NCBI GenBank assembly: GCA_036898135.1
Contig: CM072511.1
Location: 75,370,840-75,434,839 of the forward strand
Direction of reading: 5' to 3'
From: Oncomelania hupensis
Lineage: Eukaryota; Mollusca; Gastropoda; Littorinimorpha; Pomatiopsidae
Length of the DNA: 64,000 nt
Positions 55,313 through 64,000 of the stretch are shown in pieces. A model generated the notes under the pieces. It saw only the letters and a program-made list of their open reading frames with translations, ran no database searches and was not told the origin of the DNA. The translations under genes were made by a program, and so were the position numbers. How positions within the stretch are numbered: the stretch's first letter is position 1; every line of letters begins with the position of its first letter.

Positions 55313-58300
55313 GTGGCTCTGTGGGTTCGGGCAAATAGAATAGACCCAACGTTTCCCGGCGTGTCGTAAGAGGCGACTAACAGGGGTGATGTTAGCACGG
55401 CATCACTGGGCGAAAGTCTTCTACACAGAAGTCACCGGCCAGGGCGGAGGAACCTCACGTTACTACAGGTTCAACGACCACGTGCTCAGGGCCAAGGCGA
55501 GCCACACTGTATTCGTGGATTTCGGCTGTGGCCAACAGCCTGGAGAGGATTGGGCCCTGCCAGGTCTTTTTTGCCCAAGACACACTACATGATGACACAA
55601 TCCACTAATTCCATACCGGATCGGTCGTCGCCCGGGCCGTCACCCGGCACAAGGACCGCGCCTTCCGTTGGCCACCAGGACGGAGGTGTTAAGTATGCTA
55701 CTGATGGACAATATAGCAAGATCCGCACGAGAAACAACATCGTCATAGGAACCTGGAACGTCAGGACCCTAACTGCGGAAGGAAAACTAGAAGAACTGGC
55801 CCACGAGCTGGACCACTATCGATGGAACGTTCTAGGTATCAGCGAACTGCGCTGGAAAGGCCTAGGTGAAACAACGACTGACAAAGGCCACAAGCTCTAT
55901 TTCAGCGGTAGAGATGACAGGCACGAACACGGCGTTGGATTCTTGGTCCACAAGAACATTCTAGCCACTGTCATGGGTTGCCGCCCAGTCTCCAGTAGAC
56001 TCATTACCATCCGTCTGAGAGCAACCCCTTTCAACATTACCATCATCCAGGCCTATGCCCCAACTTCAGACTATGAAGACAGCGAAGTGGAGGATTTTTA
56101 TGAAAATATACAGGCGGTCCTTGACCAAGTGCCGAAGAAGGACATAGTCATAGTGCAAGGCGACTGGAATGCCAAGGTTGGCCAAGATGCGCACCGCAAC
56201 TGGGGAGACACATGCGGACCCCACTGCAACAACGAGACAAATGACAGGGGTCTGAGGCTATTGGAGTTTGCCAGATACAACAATCTGGTACTGGCAAACA
56301 CGCTTGGTCTCCACAAAAAATCCAGACGATGGACATGGCACAGTCCCGGCGGGGAACATCATAACCAGATCGACTACATCATGGTCAAGAAACGCTTCAG
56401 ATCAAGCATCAACATTGGCAGGACACGCACTTTTCCAGGAGCAGACATTGGAAGTGACCACGATCTCGTGATGATGTCTTTCCGGCTCCATTTGAAGAGA
56501 GTAAATACAGCAAAGTGCACTAGGCTGAAGTTCGACCTGGACAAACTGCAAGACCCGGAGGTGGCAAAAATATTTCAGGCCACAATTGGAGGGAAATTTG
56601 CACCACTGCTTATTTTGGGGGCAGGCGAAGTAGATGTCAACACCATGACCAATACCTTCAACTCAGCTGTAACAGATGCCGCCACTGAGATCCTTGGCAA
56701 GCACCGACCAAAGAAGAAGCCGTGGATCACACCTGAACTTTTGGATCTGTGTGATAAACGAAGAGAGTTAAAAAAGAAAAAGAACACCTCACAGGGAGCT
56801 GATGTCTACCGAAAAATCAACAATGACATCCGAAAAGGCATGCGCACAGCAAAGGAGAACTGGATAGAAGATCAATGCCAGGAAATAGAGAACAATCTGA
56901 ACAAGAACAACAGCAAGAAGGCCTACCAGACTGTGAAGCGGCTGACAAGTGTTAAACAGCCCAAAGTCTCCACTATCCAAAGCAAGTCTGGCATTTGCCT
57001 TACAGAAGAACAAGAAGTCTTGGACAGATGGACAGAGTACTGCTCTGACCTTTACAACCATACACCAAAGGGAGACCCATCAGTTCTAGCATGTCCCGAG
57101 AGCAGAGAAGAAGAAGAAATCCTCCCAATTCTCCGGGAAGAAGTTGAGGCAGCAGTGCAATCGCTGAAGAAAGGGAAGTCAGCGGGAGTGGACAACATAC
57201 CAGCGGAACTGCTACAAGCAGGAGGAGAAGCGATGACTGATGCTCTCACCACTATCTGTAACAAGATCTGGCAGAGTGGGGAATGGCCTACACCATGGAC
57301 CCAGTCGCTTGTCATCACTCTTCCTAAAAAAGGTAACCTTCAGGAGTGTGAAAATTACCGCACCATCAGCCTCATCAGCCATCCCAGCAAGGTCCTCCTG
57401 AAAATAATACTCAACAGGTTGAAACCACAAGCTGAACAAATCATAGCTGAAGAACAAGCAGGATTCATGGCAGGGCGAAGTACCACTGAACAGATTTTCA
57501 ACCTCAGAATAATCTGTGAGAAATACCTACAGCACCAACAACATCTATATCATGTGTTCATAGACTTCAAGAAGGCATTTGACCGAGTCTGGCATGCAGC
57601 TCTATGGGCAACCATGAAAGTGTACAACATCAGCCCTAAAATCATAGAAGTCATCAAAAGCCTGTATGACAAGGCTACCAGTGCAGTCCTCCATAACAGC
57701 GTCATCGGGAACTGGTTCAGAACAACAATCGGTGTGCGTCAAGGATGCCTACTCTCTCCAACACTCTTCAACATCTTCCTAGAGCGCATCATGTCAGATG
57801 CTCTTGCAGATCACGAAGGCACAGTCAGCATAGGGGGCAGAGCAATCTCCAATCTTCGTTTTGCGGATGATATTGATGGATTGGCTGGAGAGGAACAAGA
57901 ACTTGAACAGCTTGCACAGAGGCTTGACACCACCTCCAGAGCTTATGGAATGGAAATAAGTGCAGAGAAGACCAAAATGATGACCAACAACACCAATGGC
58001 ATCAACACGGACATCAAAGTACAAGGCCAATCCCTCAACACAGTGCACAGCTTCAAATATTTAGGAGCCATTGTGTCAGACAATGGGTCTCGACAGGAAG
58101 TCCTCTCCAGGATCGCACAAACAACTGCTGCCCTGACAAGGTTGAAGCCCATTTGGAAAGACAGAACCATCAGTCTACATTCCAAAGTAAGACTGCTGCG
58201 ATCTCTGGTCATCTCCATCTTCCTATATGCTTGCGAAGCATGGACCCTCACAGCAGATCTCCAACGAAGAATACAAAGCATGGAGATGAGGTGCTACAGA

Positions 58301-58670
58301 AGACTTCTGTGCATTTCCTATACCCAACACATCACCAACGTTGAAGTCCGACAGACCATCACACAAGCCATTGGACAACACGATGACCTGCTCACAGTGG
58401 TGAAGAAACGGAAACTCCGATGGTATGGCCACGTCACCAGATCATCAGGCCTTGCAAAGACCATTCTGCAAGGCACAGTGCAAGGAGGTAGAAGAAGGGG
58501 GAGACCGAAAAAGAGGTGGGAGGACAACATTCGAGAATGGACTGGTTTGACACTGAGCGAAGCCATGAGGGCTGCTGAGGACAGAGAAAGATGGAGTATG
58601 CTGGTTAAGCGATCATCTGTGGTGCCCCTACGACCTTCGGGTTATGGGACAGGATAGGATAGGATAGGAT
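55313..58670 (+). mobile_element. RTE-like LINE, copy F, full length
   Basis: A 3358-bp element: a 5' region beginning near GCTCTGTGGGTTCGGGC (about 55316), a single large ORF, almost no 3' UTR and a (GGATA)n tail (58650-58670). The same 5' terminus occurs in copy G, so the 5' end is real. It sits inside copy E/G in opposite orientation. No TSD is visible; instead about 9-12 bp of the target are missing. Confidence 0.9.
55589..58657 (+). CDS. Endonuclease-reverse transcriptase of RTE copy F (apparently intact core)
   Basis: 1022 residues from the ATG at 55589. The APE endonuclease has TWNVRTL (Asn about 57), GISELRW (Glu about 86), GDWNAKVG (Asp/Asn about 190), HHNQIDYIMV and GSDHDLV (His about 290). 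The RT has LVITLPKKGN, EQAGFMAGRSTTEQIFNLR, DFKKAFDRVWH (Asp about 656), RQGCLLSPTLFN and FADDID (about 756). The C-terminus has KRKLRWYGHVTRSS and RGRPKKRWEDN, possibly nucleic-acid binding. In the family, the endonuclease nicks the target and the RT primes on it. An upstream frame (55386-55592) encodes an extension that is in frame in copy G but out of frame here because of a T6 rather than T7 run at 55567-55572. The CDS may therefore use the internal ATG or be one base short of the ancestral form. Confidence 0.88.
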   Translation: MMTQSTNSIPDRSSPGPSPGTRTAPSVGHQDGGVKYATDGQYSKIRTRNNIVIGTWNVRTLTAEGKLEELAHELDHYRWNVLGISELRWKGLGETTTDKGHKLYFSGRDDRHEHGVGFLVHKNILATVMGCRPVSSRLITIRLRATPFNITIIQAYAPTSDYEDSEVEDFYENIQAVLDQVPKKDIVIVQGDWNAKVGQDAHRNWGDTCGPHCNNETNDRGLRLLEFARYNNLVLANTLGLHKKSRRWTWHSPGGEHHNQIDYIMVKKRFRSSINIGRTRTFPGADIGSDHDLVMMSFRLHLKRVNTAKCTRLKFDLDKLQDPEVAKIFQATIGGKFAPLLILGAGEVDVNTMTNTFNSAVTDAATEILGKHRPKKKPWITPELLDLCDKRRELKKKKNTSQGADVYRKINNDIRKGMRTAKENWIEDQCQEIENNLNKNNSKKAYQTVKRLTSVKQPKVSTIQSKSGICLTEEQEVLDRWTEYCSDLYNHTPKGDPSVLACPESREEEEILPILREEVEAAVQSLKKGKSAGVDNIPAELLQAGGEAMTDALTTICNKIWQSGEWPTPWTQSLVITLPKKGNLQECENYRTISLISHPSKVLLKIILNRLKPQAEQIIAEEQAGFMAGRSTTEQIFNLRIICEKYLQHQQHLYHVFIDFKKAFDRVWHAALWATMKVYNISPKIIEVIKSLYDKATSAVLHNSVIGNWFRTTIGVRQGCLLSPTLFNIFLERIMSDALADHEGTVSIGGRAISNLRFADDIDGLAGEEQELEQLAQRLDTTSRAYGMEISAEKTKMMTNNTNGINTDIKVQGQSLNTVHSFKYLGAIVSDNGSRQEVLSRIAQTTAALTRLKPIWKDRTISLHSKVRLLRSLVISIFLYACEAWTLTADLQRRIQSMEMRCYRRLLCISYTQHITNVEVRQTITQAIGQHDDLLTVVKKRKLRWYGHVTRSSGLAKTILQGTVQGGRRRGRPKKRWEDNIREWTGLTLSEAMRAAEDRERWSMLVKRSSVVPLRPSGYGTG

Positions 58671-59724
58671 GTAGTCGATCTGGTTGTGATGTTCCCCGCC
58701 GGGACTGTGCCATGTCCATCGTCTGGATTTTTTGTGGAGACCAAGCGTGTTTGCCAGTACCAGATTGTTGTATCTGGCAAACTCCAATAGCCTCAGACCC
58801 CTGTCATTTGTCTCGTTGTTGCAGTGGGGTCCGCATGTGTCTCCCCAGTTGTGGTGCGCATCTTGGCCAACCTTGGCATTCCAGTCGCCTTGCACTATGA
58901 CTATGTCCTTCTTCGGCACTTGGTCAAGGACCGCCTGTATATTTTCATAAAAATCCTCCACTTCGCTGTCTTCATAGTCTGATGTTGGGGCATAGGCCTG
59001 GATGATGGTAATGTTGAAAGGGGTTGCTCTCAGACGGATGGTAATGAGTCTACTGGAGACTGGGCGGCAACCCATGACACTGGCTAGAATGTTCTTGTGG
59101 ACCAAGAATCCAACGCCGTGTTCGTGCCTGTCATCTCTACCGCTGAAATAGAGCTTGTGGCCTTTGTCAGTCGTTGTTTCACCTAGGCCTTTCCAGCGCA
59201 GTTCGCTGATACCTAGAACGTTCCATCGATAGTGGTCCAGCTCGTGGGCCAGTTCTTCTAATTTTCCTTCCGCAGTTAGGGTCCTGACATTCCAGGTTCC
59301 TATGACGATGTTGTTTCTCGTGCGGATCTTGCTAATTTGTCCATCAGTAGCATACTTTTCACCTCCGTCCTGGTGGCCAACGGAAGGCGCGGTCCTTGTG
59401 TAGCCGGGCGACGACCGATCCGCAATGGAATTAGTGGATAGCCTCATCATGTGTTGTGTCTTGGGCAAAAAAAGACCTGGCAGGGCCCAATCCTCTCCAG
59501 GCTGTTGGCCACAGCCGAAATCCACGAATACAGTGTGGCTCGCCTTGGCCCTGAGCACGTGGTCGTTGAACCTGTAGTAACGTGAGGTTCCTCCGCCCTG
59601 GCCGGTGACTTCTGTGTAGAAGACTTTCGCCCAGTGATGCCGTGCTAACATCACCCCTGTTAGTCGCCTCTTACGACACGCCGGGAAACGTTGGGTCTAT
59701 TCTATTTGCCCGAACCCACAGAGC
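58671..59724 (-). mobile_element. RTE-like LINE, copy G (5' part of the split element)
   Basis: The 5' end of the minus-strand element whose 3' part is 53032-55312. It includes the 5' region (from 59724), the N-terminal extension and the endonuclease up to the HHNQIDY segment, where copy F was inserted. The 5' terminus GCTCTGTGGGTTCGGG matches copy F and abuts AATCTAAT of the satellite. Confidence 0.9.
58686..59654 (-). pseudogene. RTE copy G endonuclease domain with in-frame N-terminal extension
   Basis: The open frame from 59654 starts MMLARHHWAKVFYTEVTGQG and continues without a break into TWNVRTL, GISELRW, GDWNAKVG and HHNQIDYI, so here the extension and endonuclease are one polypeptide. 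The last residues after HHNQIDYI are encoded by the tail of copy F. Relative to F the proline-rich linker is slightly shorter (SSPGYTRTAP). The protein is truncated before the terminal SDH block and therefore inactive. Confidence 0.82.
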
Positions 59725-61706
59725 AATCTAATATAGATTTAAATTCTATTCTAGATTTAATGTCTATTCTAGGGTAAACTTCTATTCTAGGTTTAGAGTC
59801 TATTCTAGTTTTAAATTCTATTCTATGTTAAACTTCTATTCTAGATTTTAATTCTATCCTGGTTTAAATTCTATTCTAGGTTAAACTTCTATTCTAGATT
59901 TAAATTCTATTGTAGATTTAAATTCTATTCTAGTTTAAATTTTATTCCATGTTTAGATTACATTGTAGATTTAAAAACCATTATAGATTTTAAATCTATT
60001 CTAGATTTACTTTCTATTGTGGGTTAAACTACTATTGTAGGTTTAGAGTCTATTGTAGTTTTAAATTCTATTCTAGGTTAAACTTTTATTCTAGATTTTA
60101 ATTCTATCCTAGTTTAAATTCTATTCTAGGTTAAATTCTATCCTAGGTTAAAATTTTATTGTAGATTTAAATTCTATTCTAGTTTAAGATTTATTCTATG
60201 TTTAGATTGTATTCCGGATTTAAAATCTATTATAGATTTAAATTCTATTCTAGATTTATTGTCTATTCTAGGTTAAACTTCTATTCTAGGTTTAGAGTCT
60301 ATTCTAGTTTTAAATTCTATTCTAGGTTAAAATTTTATTGTAGATTTAAATTGTATTCTAGTTTAAGATTTATTCTATGTTTAGATTCTATTCTAGATTT
60401 ATAGATTTAATTTCTATTCTAGATTTAATTTCTTTTCTAGGGTAAACTTCTATTCTAGGTTTAGAGTCCATTCTAGTTTTAAATTCAATAATAGGTTAAA
60501 CTTCTATTCTAGATTTTAATTATATCCTAGTTTAAATTCTGTTCTAGGTTAAATTTCTATTCTAGATTTAAATTCTATTCTAGTTTAAATTCTTTTATAG
60601 GTTAAAATTTTATTGTAGATTTAAATTCTATACTAGTTTAAGATTTATTCTATGTTTAGATTGTATTCTAGATTTAAATTCTATTCTAGATTTAAATTCT
60701 ATTCTAGTTTAAATTATATTCTAGTAAAAATTTTATTCTAAATTTAGATTCTATTCTAGATTTAAATTCTATTCGAGATTTAATTTCTATTCTAGGTTAA
60801 ATTTCTATTCTAGGTTTAGAGTCTATTCTAGTTTTAAATTCTATTCTAGGTTAAACTTCTATTCTAGATTTAAATTCTATTCTAGTTTAAATTCTATTCT
60901 AGGTTAAAATTTTATTGTAGATTTAAATTCTATTCTAGTTTAAGACTTATTCTATGTTTAGATTGTATTCTAGTTTAAATTCGTTTATAGGTTAAAATTT
61001 TATTGTAGATTTAAATTCTATACTAGTTTAAGATTTATTCTATGTTTAGATTGTATTCTAGATTTAAATTCTATTCTAGATTTAAATTCTATTCTAGTTT
61101 AAATTATATTCTAGTAAAAATTTTATTCTAAATTTAGATTCTATTCTAGATTTAAATTCTATTCTAGATTTAATTTCTATTCTAGGTTAAATTTCTATTC
61201 TAGGTTTAGAGTCTATTCTAGTTTTAAATTCTATTCTAGGTTAAACTTCTATTCTAGATTTAAATTCTATTCTAGTTTAAATTCTATTCTAGGTTAAAAT
61301 TTTATTGTAGATTTAAATTCTATTCTAGTTTAAGATTTATTCTATGTTTAGATTGTATTCTAGTTTAAATTCTAATCAAAGTTTTAAACCCTCCTCCTTT
61401 TTCAGATGGGCTTGGGACCATCTTTGGCGCAGTTAATTTTAATTTCTTTTCTAAGTTTAAATTCTGTTCTAGATTTATTATCTACTCTAGTTTAAAAGTC
61501 TATTTACAGTTTAAATTCTGTTCTAGGTTTAACATTTATTCTAGATTTAAATTCTATTGTACGTTTTAAGTCTAATCTAAGTTAAACTTCTATTCTAGAT
61601 TAAATTCTATTCTAGGTTTAAATTCTATTGTATATTTAAATTCTAATCTAGTTTAAATTCTAAAATAAATGTAATTTTTATTCTAGGTTAAACTTCTGTT
61701 CTAGAT
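59725..61706. repeat. AT-rich satellite, array 2
   Basis: The same 18-bp-unit satellite as 50960-53031. It contains a near-perfect tandem duplication of about 390 bp (60582-60971 and 60972-61361) and a second copy of the non-repeat spacer (about 61371-61440). Allowing for the RTE insertions, the spacer recurs about 2.8 kb apart. Confidence 0.92.
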
Positions 61707-62429
61707 CACACGCACGCATACCAGACATAACGATGTTATTACAGTACTCGCCCCCTCGGAACCACATGCATACATACACGATGTTATGACAGTACTCGCC
61801 TCCTCAAAACCACATGCACACATACAAAAGGCACTTAACTGTCGAAGAACGGATCCTCTAGTCCTGCCGATGGTAGTCCTCGGCGGTGCTTGTCTTGTAG
61901 TCCGACCGTTGAAATGCCGTCTTGTGTCCTGTTGATGCTGGTCTATGGTAAACCGTGCGCATAAAGAAAGCAAATTGGTATCGTTGTCCCAAGTTGTTTT
62001 TTTTACACTAAATAGTATGGACAAAATAAGCAATGCACGTTCGTTTTATGAGGTGTGTGCAATTTATTATTCTAAAGTGTAATGTTAGAAGTCAAGCGCT
62101 CAGGAACATTCTCAAATGAATTGACAAGTTAAAGTGTGTAAGTGAAGAGTGGAGGGAATGGGGGTGGGGAAGAAGAGAACTCATTAAGAACAAAATTTAG
62201 ATAAATTATTTCTTGCTTATGGAAGTGTTATTTTTTACTGCTCATTCCTTTTAACTGCAATGACTGACTTTTTACTAAAAATTTAAAAGAAAAACATTAG
62301 GATACTACAACTCACAAAAACTTGTATTTATTCATCCGTTATGTATTTTCAAAATAACTATTGTATAAAGAAAGTATGTTATATAATTATTTGTGTATCA
62401 ATGTCTAAATCACTTTGGTGAATGACGAA
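61707..62429. other. Non-satellite block within the satellite, left part
   Basis: An abrupt change from satellite after TTCTGTTCTAGAT. It contains two near-identical 49-bp direct repeats (about 61731-61779 and 61780-61828; core ACAGTACTCGCC). No gene was recognised. It may be an LTR or other insertion, but no TSD was identified. Confidence 0.5.
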
Positions 62430-62756
62430 CAGAGCTGCCAACCCCTAAAAAAAATTTCAGTAGCAAACAAAGAAAAATATCAGTAGTTTCAGCTCAATTT
62501 CAGTAGCAAATGTACGAACAAGAATTTTCACATGATAAAATGAGCATTATTTAAAATGTTGATATTAGCTTAAATAAAAACCAAACACGAACACAAAAAG
62601 CATTAACTTTCAAATATTTATTTTTAAAATGATAGAAATGTTCCTGAAAAAAAAAGTTTTAACATTTTGTTCGGAAAAGTTAACCCAATGGCTCACTACA
62701 TGTACTAATGGCATGGATACTGCATTGGTTTAAAACCAAATTGTTAAAGCTGCTAT

Positions 62757-62794
<38 letters not shown>

Positions 62795-63034
62795 CTACCG
62801 TGCAGTGGCTGCTGAGCTAAAAATAGCGCACACGCAAAGTGCTATACGAAAGTCTATGATATTGACGAGAGCCTAGTAGGCCTACGTCTCTCGCGGCTTT
62901 GTTTCGATACTTGTAAAAAAATAGGTATGCTTTGAAATTTTTCTTCCGTAGTATTTCTTGAAATGGCATAGTTGCGGAATTAAAGAACATTTTCCGGAGA
63001 AACTACGGACGTTCCGTAGGGGTTGGCAGCTCTG
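62430..63034. mobile_element. MITE with 18-bp TIRs and 6-bp TSD (hAT-like)
   Basis: CAGAGCTGCCAACCCCTA at 62430-62447 is matched by its exact complement at 63017-63034. GACGAA is duplicated at 62424-62429 and 63035-63040. The 605-bp unit has no transposase and contains repeated TTTCAGTAGC boxes on the left, TTCCGTAG boxes on the right and a TC microsatellite (62757-62791). It shares CAGAGSTGCCAACC ends and TSD length with 7415-7843. Confidence 0.87.
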
Positions 63035-63187
63035 GACGAATACATAATATATTAGTACCACACTCTGATGAACAACATGTACTTTGAATATTGATGGGTT
63101 TTTTCCCTCTCAGCGAAGATAAAGGGAGGCTACTCAGCGAAGATAAAGGGAGGCTAGGGTGAAGAGAATAGAACGAAGGACAGAGAC

Positions 63188-63234
<47 letters not shown>

Positions 63235-63711
63235 AAAATGTTATTAAAAAAAATTCAAACACTCACTCCTCTCTCTCTGACTGGTGTCTCCACTCCTTGG
63301 TTCTCTTCCCCCATAGTCCCCCGGTGTTGACGTCCTTGGCTAGGCCCTAAGCTCCGTCGGTCCAATGGTGACGTCCTTGGCTTGGCTCTCAGCTCCGTCA
63401 GTGCGTCCTTGGCTTGGCCCTCAGTCGGCCCCGTTGGTGGTGCTGGAACTTAGAACAGAGCATTAGTGGGTGCATATAGCATAACAAAGTATTCACTCCC
63501 TCATTCATTGCCACATCAATGTATAGATATTAAAGTAGGTGCACCTACTTTACGCGAAATCAAAACATTGATGACTCACTCTCACGCACCCCACCCTTTC
63601 CCCTTCCTCCCTCCCTCCCTGACCCCTCTTCGGCGTCCGCGGTGGTCGGTCCTGGGCTGGCTGTCCTTCCTGTGCGGTGCTGTGGACATCGGTAGCTACT
63701 AAAAAGTGGAA
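63035..63711. other. Non-satellite block, right part
   Basis: Contains a 23-bp tandem duplication (AGCGAAGATAAAGGGAGGCT core, about 63112-63158), a GA microsatellite (63191-63230) and three imperfect repeats of a GACGTCCTTGGCTTGGCYCT unit (about 63329-63422). No gene was recognised. Satellite resumes at about 63712. Confidence 0.6.
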
Positions 63712-64000
63712 AGTTAACATTTTATTGTACATTTAAAATCTATTCTAGTTTAAAATTTATTCTATGTTTAGATTCTCTTCTAGATTTAAAATCTATTCTA
63801 GATTTAAATTCTATTCTAGAGTTAATTTCTATTCTAGGTTAAATTTCTATTCTAGGTTTAGAGTCTATTCTAGTTTTAAATTCTATTCTAGGTTAAACTT
63901 CTATTCTAGATTTAAATTCTATTCTAGTTTAAATTCTATTCTAGGTTAAAATTTTATTGTAGATTTAAATTCTATTATAGTTTAAGATTTATTCTATGTT
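63712..64000. repeat. AT-rich satellite, array 3
   Basis: The same 18-bp-unit satellite with the same variant order (AGGTTAAATT, AGGTTTAGAG, AGTTTTAAA). It continues to the window edge. Confidence 0.92.

Noticed and set aside
63159..63350. Arg/Glu-repeat protein near the right edge
   Set aside because: The repeat is the translated GA microsatellite at 63191-63230.

Overview
This is a repeat-dominated segment of a metazoan nuclear genome. It shows spliced exons on a vertebrate-like amine-oxidase template, long introns, tRNA-derived SINEs, several LINE clades, Ty3/Gypsy and BEL/Pao LTR elements, many cut-and-paste DNA elements and an AT-rich satellite. The RTE-like LINE (APE endonuclease, RT, and an RGRPKKRW C-terminal motif) and the style of the Gypsy and BEL proteins suggest a marine lophotrochozoan, most likely a gastropod mollusc. 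That placement is inference. No operons, bacterial genes or CRISPR are present.

Host gene content is low. The one convincing host gene is a flavin polyamine/spermine oxidase on the minus strand. Exon 1 lies at 29218-29392 and exon 2 at 10240-11148, separated by an 18-kb intron filled with repeats; the C-terminal exons lie outside the window. A weak plus-strand spliced locus (24199-26915) sits inside that intron.

1-10.2 kb: an L2/CR1-like LINE 3' end, a tRNA-SINE with a perfect target-site duplication (TSD), a second L2-like fragment, then a 6.1-kb hAT-like transposon (4048-10186, 5-bp TSD) 49 bp from the exon 2 splice donor. That transposon carries two RTE insertions, one of which carries a further 6-bp-TSD MITE.

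10.2-31 kb (oxidase locus): LINE 3' ends, (TA)n tracts, several MITEs, a head-to-head RTE pair (13.5-17.1 kb), a second hAT-like element, a TTAA-flanked MITE, and a 3.3-kb interval bounded by inverted repeats with about ten copies of a GTCACAAATGAC motif.

31-46 kb: a nested series. An old Ty3/Gypsy element (+) was split by an RNase H-bearing LINE (-), itself carrying a SINE, and then by a very young 8.2-kb BEL/Pao element with nearly identical 1.7-kb LTRs and a TSD of GGGGC. The BEL open reading frame is uninterrupted but lacks the RT catalytic core, RNase H and integrase.

46-51 kb: a second Gypsy remnant (-) broken by a TA-flanked 960-bp MITE, a possible LTR, a Harbinger element with a HARBI1-like N-terminal fragment, and an RTE scrap.

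51-64 kb: an 18-bp-unit AT-rich satellite. It was invaded by a full-length RTE (-), which was later invaded in its endonuclease region by another full-length RTE (+). A 2-kb non-satellite block (61.7-63.7 kb) carries a second 6-bp-TSD MITE before the satellite resumes.
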